Below are positions 1 through 6,728 of a DNA stretch of 9,008 nt, one piece after another. The stretch's first letter is position 1, and every line of letters begins with the position of its first letter. Both the position numbers and the translations under genes were made by a program. The notes beneath the pieces are model-generated. The model was given only the letters and a program-made list of their open reading frames with translations, did not search any database and had not been told where the DNA came from. This stretch comes from an uncultured Bacteroidota bacterium (GTDB lineage: Bacteria; Bacteroidota; Bacteroidia; Bacteroidales; VadinHA17): contig CAIPJU010000688.1 of NCBI GenBank assembly GCA_903865465.1, forward strand, positions 1-9,008. The letters are read 5' to 3'.

Positions 1-699
1 CACATCTGTCTGTGAAAAATATTTTATCATCAGCGAATATGAATCAACCTTCAGACCTATTTTTTCAGAGTGGTTAAATTTCTTCAGAACCCTTACAATA
101 GTGTCCTGCAGGTAGTAAGGCGCTCTTATCACCAGGTGGATTCTGCTCTGGTCTGTCCTTAAAACTATATTCCCATTTTTGTCCGAAACAAAGTGTATTG
201 GAGATTCGTCCTTTAATAAGAAGTCAGCCTGAATTTTACTGCTGAGAATCGGCTCACCTGTATCGGCATCTATAAATCCAAACCTGTAGGTCTGAGTATT
301 TATGATTTTAAAAAGTATGAATAACAGTGAAATTATGATCAGAAGGATCAAAATAATTTTTACAGGAACAGAATCGGTTTTTTTAACTGTATCAGCAAAA
401 GGAACACTATCTGAATTTTTATATCTGAAATCGTCCCAATTGAGATAACCGGCATACCGGCTAAGCATGTTCAGAACATCAATCCTTGGCAGAGAGTGGC
501 TTTCAGATTTTATATGAGTGTAAAACCACTTTTCGCTCAGCCGGCCATCTGCCTTTCTTAGCAGCTCTTCCTGGAAGTCGGTAATCTCCTGACCCTTCCA
601 TTCTGAAATTTCAGGATTCATTCCCGGATAAGATAGCTTCATTGCAGCTGCGATTTCCTTTTTAAGAATTTGAAATAATATTTGATCGTCCTGCAGCAA
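1..699 (-). CDS. Single-pass membrane protein with N-terminal cytoplasmic helical region, partial (3' end off window)
   Basis: I do not recognise a named family. The visible 233 codons have three parts. Residues 1-112 are soluble and probably cytoplasmic, with several aromatic or charged helices (for example SEKWFYTHIK near 55-64 and a GYLNWDDF motif near 84-91). A strongly hydrophobic segment lies at about 113-132. The rest, from about 138, is probably periplasmic and contains FIDADTGEPI, which recalls the start of carboxypeptidase-regulatory-like or Ig-like beta domains. Soluble domain, membrane helix and beta domain together resemble a membrane-anchored sensor or anti-sigma-like layout, but that is inference. 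Start choice: the frame is open from an in-frame stop just upstream, and the only ATG, at 642, would discard a protein-like stretch (DDQILFQILKKEI). I therefore prefer a TTG at 699, with 642 as the alternative. Neither start has a good Shine-Dalgarno. The gene diverges from the secreted-protein gene at 853. Confidence 0.7.
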   Translation of the reverse strand, partial: MLQDDQILFQILKKEIAAAMKLSYPGMNPEISEWKGQEITDFQEELLRKADGRLSEKWFYTHIKSESHSLPRIDVLNMLSRYAGYLNWDDFRYKNSDSVPFADTVKKTDSVPVKIILILLIIISLLFILFKIINTQTYRFGFIDADTGEPILSSKIQADFLLKDESPIHFVSDKNGNIVLRTDQSRIHLVIRAPYYLQDTIVRVLKKFNHSEKIGLKVDSYSLMIKYFSQTDV

Positions 700-852
700 A
701 TTTGAAAAGGAATAAATGAATTTGGTTGCTAATCAGTTGTAAAATAATTTGCCGCCAATTTACAAAAGAATTACAATCCGAACCGGTTGAAGATTAGTTT
801 ATTTACGTCATAATTATCAGCTGTTACAATTAATAACTTAAAAAACAACCTT

Positions 853-1440
853 ATGAAATCGTCATTAAGAGTAATGAATTCCTCAACTGTCCTTATTACA
901 ATGATCTTTCTTCTGTTTACTTTCAACAGAGCAGATGCTCAGAAAAATCCAAAACCGGTTAAAATCGGAACCTATGATTCCCGTGTGATAACTCTTGCAT
1001 ACAGCAGGTCAGATACTTTTGGTATAAGGCTCTCCGCGATGCAGCAACAGAGTGAGTCCGATATTCAGGGAAGTGATTCCACTAAAAAAGTTCAGGCTGC
1101 ATACCGAATGATTACCTTTCAGTTTCTCCTTCATCAGCAGGTATTCTGTACTGGAACTTCATCAGCAATTATTACCATTATAAAAGATAAGCTACCTCAG
1201 GTAGCAAAAGAGGCAGGAGTGAGTTCAATTGTAAGTAAATGGGAGCTCTCCTACAATGATCCTTCAGTCGAGATTGTTGATCTGACTTTGCCTATAGCAA
1301 AACTATTCAAGCCTAAAGGTGATTTTGAAAATATGGCAAAGGAAGTAGCAGCTCAGAAGCCTATCCCGATTGAAGAGTTTACAATAGAGGAAGTGGTGCA
1401 GATGTGGAAACATTTTGAAGCCGGAAACTCCGGAAAATAG
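853..1440 (+). CDS. Secreted protein with signal peptide, unknown function
   Basis: This 195-residue protein has a clear signal peptide: basic residues near the N-terminus, a hydrophobic core at about 12-24, and a likely signal peptidase I site after the ADA at about 27-29. The mature part opens with KIGTYDSRVITLAYSRS at about 37-53, which looks like a conserved N-terminal motif of the protein, although I cannot name the family. The remainder is mixed helix and strand, with one cysteine near 99 and no further membrane segment or lipobox, so it is probably a soluble periplasmic protein. The ATG at 853 is preceded by an A-rich stretch without a Shine-Dalgarno, as is usual in Bacteroidota. An internal ATG at 874 would shorten the basic n-region and is less likely. 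The gene is divergent from the membrane protein on the left. Two small membrane-protein genes follow on the same strand, but a possible promoter in the 101-base gap suggests they need not be cotranscribed. Confidence 0.8.
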   Translation: MKSSLRVMNSSTVLITMIFLLFTFNRADAQKNPKPVKIGTYDSRVITLAYSRSDTFGIRLSAMQQQSESDIQGSDSTKKVQAAYRMITFQFLLHQQVFCTGTSSAIITIIKDKLPQVAKEAGVSSIVSKWELSYNDPSVEIVDLTLPIAKLFKPKGDFENMAKEVAAQKPIPIEEFTIEEVVQMWKHFEAGNSGK

Positions 1441-1465
1441 TTTCAGCCTTAACAAAATAGATTGA

Positions 1466-1497
1466 TTTGTTACCTGTTAGGTTATCTTATAGATTTA
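1466..1497 (+). promoter_or_regulatory. Candidate Bacteroidota-type promoter for the gene at 1542
   Basis: TTTG at 1466-1469 (a -33-like element) is followed after 20 bases by TAGATTTA at 1490-1497. That matches the Bacteroidota -7 consensus TAnnTTTG at all but the last base. It would place transcription initiation about 40 bases before the ATG at 1542. The region is AT-rich, so a chance match is possible. Confidence 0.3.
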
Positions 1498-1541
1498 AAT
1501 ATATTTATCTTCGATTTATAAACCCTTTAAATTTAATAGTT

Positions 1542-1946
1542 ATGTTAGAGCAGATTCACAAACACATCATATCGGAATTAAATCAAAATACCCGGACTGA
1601 CACGATTTTTATTCTGACGGCAATTCTTCTTAACCTTCTAACACTTGGTATTAATTCAGGTATGGTTGAGAAATCACGTACTGACAATTCAATGCTGATT
1701 GTAATGTCCCTTTTTGTAGTTCTCATTGTATTAGTGAATATTGTCGTAATATTCGGTCTGTCAAAAGGCAGGGATACAAGGAACAAACTGGTCTCCGGCT
1801 TACTGAAAATGTATAAAGATGAGAAAGTGGATCAATATTATGATAATTCACTTCTTGGAAACTACAACACACGTTATAACCTCTTCATACTGGTCGTAAT
1901 CTGTACCGGTATAATTGCCATTGCAGTGCCTTTTATATTACGCTAA
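1542..1946 (+). CDS. Small integral membrane protein, three predicted helices, unknown function
   Basis: The protein has 134 residues, starting from the ATG at 1542. The same frame is open further upstream to a TTG at 1467, but the extra 25 codons overlap a candidate promoter and do not look like a natural N-terminus, whereas MLEQIHKHI is a plausible one. Hydrophobic segments lie at about 21-38, 50-72 and 113-133. A charged stretch at about 75-111 (with KMYKDEKVDQYY) separates helices two and three and would be a soluble loop. The N-terminal 20 residues are an amphipathic, charged helix. I recognise no enzymatic motif or named domain. A similar-sized membrane-protein gene follows 53 bases downstream on the same strand, and the two probably share a transcript that ends at the terminator at 2478-2517. 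Confidence 0.75.
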   Translation: MLEQIHKHIISELNQNTRTDTIFILTAILLNLLTLGINSGMVEKSRTDNSMLIVMSLFVVLIVLVNIVVIFGLSKGRDTRNKLVSGLLKMYKDEKVDQYYDNSLLGNYNTRYNLFILVVICTGIIAIAVPFILR

Positions 1947-1999
1947 ATCAGGTAAATACAAGAAATAGTTCCCGATTTTTAATAAAATTACTTCTGAAA

Positions 2000-2398
2000 A
2001 TGAATAATTTAAAAAACCACTTTGTCGAACTTTTCGATTCATCACATATCAGGATGACAATTATTTTTATGATTTCCGGATTGCTTCTTATCATCGGATC
2101 GCAGGTAATCGGAACCACAGATAATCTTCCGGGTCTTACCCTGCTATTTACGGGGGTAATTCTGCTTTTCTTTTCAGTACTCCACCCATGGCGCAAAACA
2201 AAAAATTATTCGATCCTTGCCGGATTTTGTATTGGAATTACAGTTCTGGTTTTTCTTGCAATATATATTCTTTCTTCATTGCATCTGAATCAATACATTA
2301 GTGAAGCCTTTGTTATGATTACAGTACTCCTTATTTGTCTGCCGGGTTTTGTGGTTAGCATCATAGGTATTTTAATCTGCTCCGGCAGGAAAAAATGA
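2000..2398 (+). CDS. Small integral membrane protein, four predicted helices, unknown function
   Basis: This 132-residue protein is mostly hydrophobic, with predicted membrane helices at about 19-37, 44-62, 70-92 and 103-127. A short charged N-terminus and a basic tail (SGRKK) suggest both ends are cytoplasmic by the positive-inside rule. The HPWRKTKNY loop between helices two and three is basic and also fits the cytoplasmic side. No conserved polar residues suggest a transporter or enzyme, and I do not recognise the family. It is the last gene before a strong terminator. The upstream gap of 53 bases shows no obvious promoter or hairpin, so it is probably cotranscribed with the preceding small membrane protein. 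The opposite-strand open frame over its 5' part is a shadow. Confidence 0.75.
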   Translation: MNNLKNHFVELFDSSHIRMTIIFMISGLLLIIGSQVIGTTDNLPGLTLLFTGVILLFFSVLHPWRKTKNYSILAGFCIGITVLVFLAIYILSSLHLNQYISEAFVMITVLLICLPGFVVSIIGILICSGRKK

Positions 2399-2477
2399 AA
2401 GAACTTGTTTATACACTTGACAGGCTTCAAATTAAAGAGTATTTTTTTGGTTTTAACCTACAAAAGGCAGGAGTACC

Positions 2478-2517
2478 AAACAGGATAAGAGGCCTCAAAT
2501 GGCCTCTTATCTTGTTT
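2478..2517 (+). terminator. Strong rho-independent terminator
   Basis: A perfect 11-base stem (GATAAGAGGCC at 2484-2494 with GGCCTCTTATC at 2501-2511) encloses a six-base loop, TCAAAT. The pairing extends outward through one G-T and then A-T and C-G pairs to 2478 and 2517, about 17 pairs in all. A run of T at 2515-2519 follows on the plus strand. It lies about 80 bases after the stop at 2398 and closes the plus-strand block. On the minus strand the trailing T tract is weaker, but the hairpin could also stop transcripts of the convergent gene ending at 2634. Confidence 0.85.
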
Positions 2518-2596
2518 TTACAAAAAGTATTGTATTGAGCCTGACCAAACCTGTGCAATTATAGTTGAATTACTGTAAACCTCAGTTTAAGAATTA

Positions 2597-2618
2597 TCTT
2601 GAAATTTAATTTTCAAGA
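2597..2618 (-). terminator. Weak terminator-like hairpin after the minus-strand membrane-protein gene
   Basis: A perfect eight-base stem (TCTTGAAA at 2597-2604 and TTTCAAGA at 2611-2618) with a six-base loop starts 16 bases beyond the stop of the gene at 2634-3431. The stem is AT-rich, and on the minus strand it is followed by TAATTCTT rather than a clean T run. It may be only a partial or 3'-end-stabilising element, with the stronger hairpin at 2478-2517 as backup. Confidence 0.35.
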
Positions 2619-2633
2619 AGGCTCCTATTGAAT

Positions 2634-3431
2634 CTACATCAATGAAAATAAATTCATCAACATCATCAGAATGCTTAGAACCAGAATAATAATATTTAGC
2701 CACTTCCATAATTTTGAAGATATTGTAAGTCCAGTTCCGCTTACTATTATTGCCGAAATACAAATTACAATACTCAGATAAGTGATATCTTTTGCATCTC
2801 TTAAAAATGACGGAAAATAGCTGTTAAATATAGCGATACGATCGGCCTGATTATTTCCCGAATGATAGGCATATCCCCATAAAAAGAATATTGAAATTGG
2901 AACTGCGACACAAAATAATCCTATGAATGTAAGTGTTTTCAGAAGTTGCGGAGTTAATGATTTCTTTTTTTCTCCCGGCAATACGGACAATTCTTCACCC
3001 GATTTAAAGTAATATCCGGAAACCCTGAATACTCCGATTAACAATACAAGATCAATAAATGGCCCTCTCAGGTTTAAAATGCTCATTGCATAACCTGGTA
3101 TTGAGTCCGGGCTAAACTGCCTTAATAACAACATTGGAACTATTTTGCAAAATATACTGAAGGTGAGGGCTGAGTAGATTAGTTTCAGGGAAAATGGCTT
3201 TTTTATCAGAAAAAATATACCTGCAATGAGATAAATGATATTACTTAAAAGTGTTAAAAATGAAAGCCTGAATGACCATTTTAGCATGTCAGGCAGAACT
3301 TCAGGTAATCCCTCCTTTGATATTCCGGCACTTAAGGGAATAAGAAGGGAGAACATATCTTCAATTATCCCTAATGCACCAAATACAATACAAATAATCC
3401 CGATAATTTTGATCCATGTTGAAGTCTTCAT
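2634..3431 (-). CDS. Polytopic membrane protein, about seven predicted helices, unknown function
   Basis: This 265-residue hydrophobic protein has candidate membrane helices at about 8-33, 57-77, 82-104, 116-137, 165-187, 215-235 and 242-262. A basic, polar loop at about 143-163 (GEKKKS) splits it into two halves of four and three helices. The loop at 188-214 contains YHSGNNQADR and is probably extracytoplasmic. There is no cleavable signal peptide, no transporter signature and no catalytic motif I can identify. The GIICIVFGALGI stretch in the first helix resembles small glycine-rich helices of uncharacterised Bacteroidota membrane proteins, which does not assign a function. The ATG at 3431 is supported by a well-placed promoter whose -7 element ends about 33 bases upstream. 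The gene is convergent with the small membrane-protein pair and divergent from the receptor operon, so it is probably transcribed alone. Confidence 0.8.
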   Translation of the reverse strand: MKTSTWIKIIGIICIVFGALGIIEDMFSLLIPLSAGISKEGLPEVLPDMLKWSFRLSFLTLLSNIIYLIAGIFFLIKKPFSLKLIYSALTFSIFCKIVPMLLLRQFSPDSIPGYAMSILNLRGPFIDLVLLIGVFRVSGYYFKSGEELSVLPGEKKKSLTPQLLKTLTFIGLFCVAVPISIFFLWGYAYHSGNNQADRIAIFNSYFPSFLRDAKDITYLSIVICISAIIVSGTGLTISSKLWKWLNIIILVLSILMMLMNLFSLM

Positions 3432-3463
3432 GAATAATCTAATTTAATGAACTAAAATTATAG

Positions 3464-3492
3464 CAAATCTAAAATATATGTTAGTACTCCAA
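3464..3492 (-). promoter_or_regulatory. Bacteroidota-type promoter for the membrane-protein gene at 2634-3431
   Basis: Read on the minus strand, TAGATTTG (3471-3464) matches the -7 consensus TAnnTTTG exactly. A TTG at 3492-3490 lies 18 bases upstream as the -33-like element, and a TTTTTG lies slightly further up. The -7 element ends about 33 bases before the ATG at 3431, which would give a short, AT-rich leader. Confidence 0.55.
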
Positions 3493-3550
3493 TACAAAAA
3501 GGTAAATAAAAATCTGAATATCATGCTGTTAAAAAATTAACAGAATAGTA

Positions 3551-3673
3551 TCAGGGATTGCTTTTCCTGATATACTCTTTTAATCTTTTTCCATTAATCA
3601 CCACTCTCCACACTATAGCATTGCCAATGCTATAATCATTGGACAACCTTTCAGGAGCCAGAGATTGTCCCAT
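3551..3673 (-). CDS. Doubtful small ORF of 40 residues, possibly a decayed gene fragment or repeat
   Basis: From an ATG at 3673 to a TGA at 3551 the frame encodes 40 residues with a protein-like second half (IVWRVVINGKRLKEYIRKS), rich in alternating hydrophobic and basic residues. Its ATG overlaps by one base (TAATG) the stop of another open frame of 55 codons (3840-3673). That upstream frame contains stretches such as RHRDNLLFELPAQCG but has no ATG, GTG or TTG start. The arrangement could be translational coupling, a frameshifted relic of one longer gene, or a non-coding repeat that happens to be open. The plus strand is also open over part of this interval, which weakens the coding case. 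No Shine-Dalgarno or promoter is evident. Confidence 0.2.
   Translation of the reverse strand: MGQSLAPERLSNDYSIGNAIVWRVVINGKRLKEYIRKSNP
3614..3634. repeat. Perfect 21-base dyad (operator-like palindrome)
   Basis: TATAGCATTG at 3614-3623 and its exact reverse complement CAATGCTATA at 3625-3634 flank a single central C. Arms this close together cannot form a normal hairpin loop without losing several pairs, so a binding site for a dimeric protein is as likely as an RNA structure. It lies about 120 bases upstream of the -33 element of the minus-strand gene and about 425 bases upstream of the receptor gene, and within the doubtful ORF at 3551-3673. No regulator gene is adjacent. Confidence 0.5.
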
Positions 3674-3964
3674 TATTCAAGATGTTCAGATAAGAATGAA
3701 AAGAAAATTCTCCCGCACTGTGCCGGCAGTTCAAACAGTAAGTTGTCTCTGTGTCTGTTTGCAGTAAAATAATACTCTCCGCTGTTCCATCGTGCCGGAT
3801 TTTTATTATTTTCGTGTACAGAATATAAATGGGGTAAAACCTAAAATTTTACTTAGGAAATCAGAGGGGTATAATGGGAAGATTCAGTTGATAAAATTTA
3901 GTTTTTAAAGTGGGGATTTCCTTCCGGCAGGTTGCATAATCATATTGTTCCCTGGGATAATTTA

Positions 3965-4013
3965 AGGCATCAGGAACTAATGGCAGCTTTCCCGGAGAAA
4001 AGTGTTGATGCCT
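3965..4013 (+). promoter_or_regulatory. Possible leader stem-loop upstream of the receptor operon
   Basis: AGGCATCA (3965-3972) and TGATGCCT (4006-4013) form a perfect eight-base stem closing a 33-base loop, which itself contains a small TTTC/GAAA pairing around CCGGA. It ends 46 bases before the receptor ATG at 4060, so it would fall in the 5' leader if transcription starts upstream. Function is unknown, and no riboswitch class matches clearly. Confidence 0.25.
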
Positions 4014-4059
4014 GGAGATTTAGGACGAATGGAATTATTTTGTACTAACACAGATAGGT

Positions 4060-6126
4060 ATGAAAAGAATTTCCGCACTTTTTCTAAGCCTTCTTTGTCT
4101 GATGGCCATGCCAAAAAGCTATTCACAGGATAGCATCCCCGGCAGATCGGTTAAGGAATTACTCAACCTGAGCCTCGATGACTTTCTCAATGTAGTAATT
4201 ACTCCTGCAAAAGTTCCTCAGTCTGAAGCAAACATCACCCAAAAGGTTGATGTTCTCGATCAGCAGGATCTTTCTAAGGTCGTATCAGGAAACCGGAATA
4301 TTTGCGAAGCCATTTCATCCCTTCCCGGAGCATCCGTGAGTGTTCTTTCAAGAAATGATGCCAACTGGGGAACCTATGGGGGCATCGGGCCAAAGTACAG
4401 TACTTATATGCTGAATGGCCTTCCAATAGATGCATTCATCGACCCCATGTCTCTTGATATTAACGCAATAGACCGCATTGAGGTACAGCGCGGACCTGCT
4501 TCTGTGATCTATCCCAACTGGATGTCACAGGATTTTGCCGGGAATCAGTCACCACTGGCTGGTACGGTCAATCTTATTCTCAAAAGCAGGATTGAAGAGC
4601 AAAAAACATTATTTGATTTCGGCTTCGGATCGTATAATACAATTAATACCCAGGTATTTCATCAGGGTCATTATAAGGGACTTAATTATTTCTTCGGTAG
4701 CAGTTATGAAAGGTCCGATTATACCAACTATGGTACTAATGGTTCGTGGCTTAACATGAAAAAGGATCCTGAATACTCAAAAGCCAAAATTTATGGTGGC
4801 ATTACACTTCTTCTCAAAGGAAACGACAAAGAAAGAATTACCCTTTACTATCAGAAAACAATTCATAACGGAGATGCAGGAAGGATATACAGGGGCTATG
4901 ACAATAACTACGCTACAATAAATGCGGGCTATTATCTGGATCTGTCAGAGTCATTGCACCTTCAGTCGCATTTTGGATTTCGTTCCTACGACAGGAGCTG
5001 GCAGGAGAGTTATTTCGGAACTATTGATACGCTGAAGTCGGAAAATGGGGTTAGCCAGGTTATCATTCCTGCCGATATTTCATTATCATGGATCCAGAGT
5101 AAAAAAGCTGCGCTGAGCCTTGGAGCCGATATGCAGGGCTCTTCCTATTATACCTGGACAGATCCTCTTTCCGGGTATCGCTCTCTGGAAAACAAAGCCT
5201 CATCACTCCAGACCGGATTTTATGCCCAGCAGGAATTGCATCCTATCCCGAAACTTATTCTGAGAGGAGGTTTACGAATTGCATTTATCAAAAATAAGGT
5301 TACTCTGGTAAGCGGTGGAGCCCCGGGAGATGAAGAGGTTAACCTGAAAAAACTCTTATGGAGCACAGGTGTCAGATATTCCATAACCGAGTCGCTTTAT
5401 TTATACGCTAATGCCGGGACAAGTTTTGCAGCACCAGGACTGAAGTCAAGTTGCGGAACAATAAAAATCACTGATTTTGGTGTACCCGGTCATAACGGTC
5501 AGTTGCCAAACCCCGACCTGAAACCTGAATCAGGAACAGGCATGGATGCAGGAGCAGACCTTAAATTCCAATCTCATATTAAATTGGGAATCAGAGCATT
5601 TTACAGCATAGTACAGGATGCAATAGTCGATAATATTGTAAACCAAAACCCTTCACAGACCAAGTCGCTGAATGCGGGTTCTTCATCCGTCAGAGGCGGT
5701 GAGATAGAACTGACATATAAAACTGGACCCGGCTTCTCATGGTTTGCCAATTTAACATACATGGTTTCAAAAACTCAAAATGATCTTGATCCCCAGAAGA
5801 TAAACATTTCAATACCCTTTGCTCCCAGAACTCTCATGAACCTTGGATTTTCCTATATTTCACCCTTCGGACTGACATTAGCTCCTTCGTTAAATTACAA
5901 CTCCGGTTTTTATGATGGCGTAGATCCTGATATCCGGAAATGGTTTAAACCCGGCATCGTGGCCAATGCATTTGTTTCTCAACGTTTAGCAAGCAAAGAA
6001 ACATATTCAGTTGAATTATTCACTCAACTAAGCAACATAACTGATAATGATTATGAACTTCCCTGGCAATTCAAAAACTCCGGATTTTCATTCATGGGTG
6101 GAATTAAAGTGAACTTCGGAAGATGA
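4060..6126 (+). CDS. TonB-dependent outer-membrane receptor
   Basis: This 688-residue protein takes up, or senses, a ligand at the outer membrane using energy from TonB-ExbB-ExbD. A signal peptide covers about residues 1-22. NVVITPAK at about 44-51 is a TonB-box-like stretch. A plug domain follows at about 52-176, with the typical MLNGLPIDAF (117-126), IEVQRGPASVIY (140-151) and LAGTVNLILK (166-175) signatures. The remainder is a beta-barrel with alternating aromatic strands, including YLYANAGTSFAAPGL and a PNPDLKPESG motif common in receptor barrels. It ends with the strand GGIKVNFGR, with the aromatic residue third from the end. No carboxypeptidase-like N-terminal extension is present and no SusD gene follows, so it is not a SusC-type glycan transporter. 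The substrate cannot be read from sequence. Its stop overlaps the start of the YfiR-like gene by four bases, tying it to a signalling operon. Start: the ATG at 4060 directly precedes the signal peptide. Confidence 0.92.
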   Translation: MKRISALFLSLLCLMAMPKSYSQDSIPGRSVKELLNLSLDDFLNVVITPAKVPQSEANITQKVDVLDQQDLSKVVSGNRNICEAISSLPGASVSVLSRNDANWGTYGGIGPKYSTYMLNGLPIDAFIDPMSLDINAIDRIEVQRGPASVIYPNWMSQDFAGNQSPLAGTVNLILKSRIEEQKTLFDFGFGSYNTINTQVFHQGHYKGLNYFFGSSYERSDYTNYGTNGSWLNMKKDPEYSKAKIYGGITLLLKGNDKERITLYYQKTIHNGDAGRIYRGYDNNYATINAGYYLDLSESLHLQSHFGFRSYDRSWQESYFGTIDTLKSENGVSQVIIPADISLSWIQSKKAALSLGADMQGSSYYTWTDPLSGYRSLENKASSLQTGFYAQQELHPIPKLILRGGLRIAFIKNKVTLVSGGAPGDEEVNLKKLLWSTGVRYSITESLYLYANAGTSFAAPGLKSSCGTIKITDFGVPGHNGQLPNPDLKPESGTGMDAGADLKFQSHIKLGIRAFYSIVQDAIVDNIVNQNPSQTKSLNAGSSSVRGGEIELTYKTGPGFSWFANLTYMVSKTQNDLDPQKINISIPFAPRTLMNLGFSYISPFGLTLAPSLNYNSGFYDGVDPDIRKWFKPGIVANAFVSQRLASKETYSVELFTQLSNITDNDYELPWQFKNSGFSFMGGIKVNFGR

Positions 6127-6728
6127 ACAGTAAGGTACCATTGATAAGTGATAAGCGTATGAGCTTAAGGGTGGAATCCGGAAATCAGGCCTTTATGGCA
6201 GTTTTAATCATGATGACCATGTTCTCCTTCTTTTTTTCACAGGGTGCAAATTCCCAATCTACTGAATATGAGCTTAAGGCTGTCGCATTCCAGAAGCTTT
6301 CACTATTTATAGAGTGGCCAGGCAATGCTTTCGAAAACTCCGGTAATGAATTTATTATCGGAGTCTTGGGGGAAAATCCCTTTGGGAATCTGCTTGAATC
6401 TGTATATGAGAATGTGAAGATAAAAGACAAAAAAGTAAAAATCGTTTATTTCAGGAATATAGAACAGGCAGGGAAATGCCACCTCCTCTTCATTCCGAAA
6501 ACGAGCTTTAAGGATCTTGCCAGAATCGTTGATTTCATCGGAACAAAACCTGTTTTAACCATTGCTGATTCGGAAGGATTTGCTGAAGCAGGATGTCTGA
6601 TTAATTTCTACAGCTACTCAGGTAAATTGCGTTTCGAGGTAAACCAGAAAGCTCTTCTTGCTGCAGGTTTTATAACCGACTTCAAGCTACTCAAGGTCTC
6701 CAAAATAGTAAATCCGGCAGGAAGATGA
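6123..6728 (+). CDS. YfiR family (DUF4154) periplasmic protein
   Basis: The family is recognised from its full pattern. A signal-like hydrophobic stretch at about 23-40 is followed by YELKAVAFQKLSLFIEWP (49-66), FIIGVLGENPFG (77-88), CHLLFIPKT (119-127), VLTIADSEGFAEAGC (144-158) and INFYSYSGKLRFEVN (160-174). In Pseudomonas, YfiR is a periplasmic repressor of the inner-membrane diguanylate cyclase YfiN and is relieved by the outer-membrane lipoprotein YfiB. Here the neighbours are a TonB receptor and a histidine kinase, so this copy probably relays receptor state to the kinase (inference). Only two cysteines are present in the mature part (119 and 158), and they could form a single disulfide. 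The ATG at 6123 overlaps the preceding stop (ATGA). It gives a long n-region before the hydrophobic core, so the ATG at 6159 is an alternative. The length of 201 residues is normal for the family. Confidence 0.9.
   Translation: MNSKVPLISDKRMSLRVESGNQAFMAVLIMMTMFSFFFSQGANSQSTEYELKAVAFQKLSLFIEWPGNAFENSGNEFIIGVLGENPFGNLLESVYENVKIKDKKVKIVYFRNIEQAGKCHLLFIPKTSFKDLARIVDFIGTKPVLTIADSEGFAEAGCLINFYSYSGKLRFEVNQKALLAAGFITDFKLLKVSKIVNPAGR

Larger units (their letters stand above)
3432..4059. other. 628-base region without a convincing gene
   Basis: This divergent intergenic region separates the minus-strand membrane protein from the receptor operon. It holds the promoter at 3464-3492, two short overlapping minus-strand open frames (3551-3840), a perfect dyad at 3614-3634 and a possible leader hairpin at 3965-4013. 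It also has a TAAAATTTTA palindrome at 3842-3851 flanked by a CCTAA/TTAGG inverted pair (3840-3844 and 3853-3857). I found no clear match to the Bacteroidota promoter consensus for the operon. The best weak candidate is TTG at 3932-3934 with TAATTTAA at 3958-3965, whose spacing is somewhat long. I see no convincing riboswitch consensus, including cobalamin boxes. Confidence 0.6.

Noticed and set aside
781..788. AACCGGTT palindrome in the divergent intergenic region at 700-852
   Set aside because: At eight bases and with no extension of symmetry it is too short to call an operator.
1467..1541. Upstream extension of the small membrane-protein gene to a TTG start
   Set aside because: The extra 25 codons overlap a candidate promoter and give an unlikely N-terminus. 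The ATG at 1542 fits better.
1583..2196. Minus-strand open frames at 1583-1786 and 1948-2196
   Set aside because: They are shadows of the two small membrane-protein genes and have no independent start context or promoter.
2395..2538. A 47-codon plus-strand frame starting with ATG overlapping the stop of the small membrane protein (ATGA)
   Set aside because: The overlap is attractive and the first 25 residues look protein-like, but the frame runs straight through the strong terminator hairpin at 2478-2517, so most transcripts would end inside it.
3860..4059. Possible cobalamin riboswitch before the TonB receptor
   Set aside because: The position is typical, but I could not find the B12-box-like conserved blocks. 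Only a generic stem-loop is visible.
4535..4759. Plus-strand open frame inside the receptor gene
   Set aside because: It is an alternative reading frame of the plug and first barrel strands. The receptor frame carries the family signatures.
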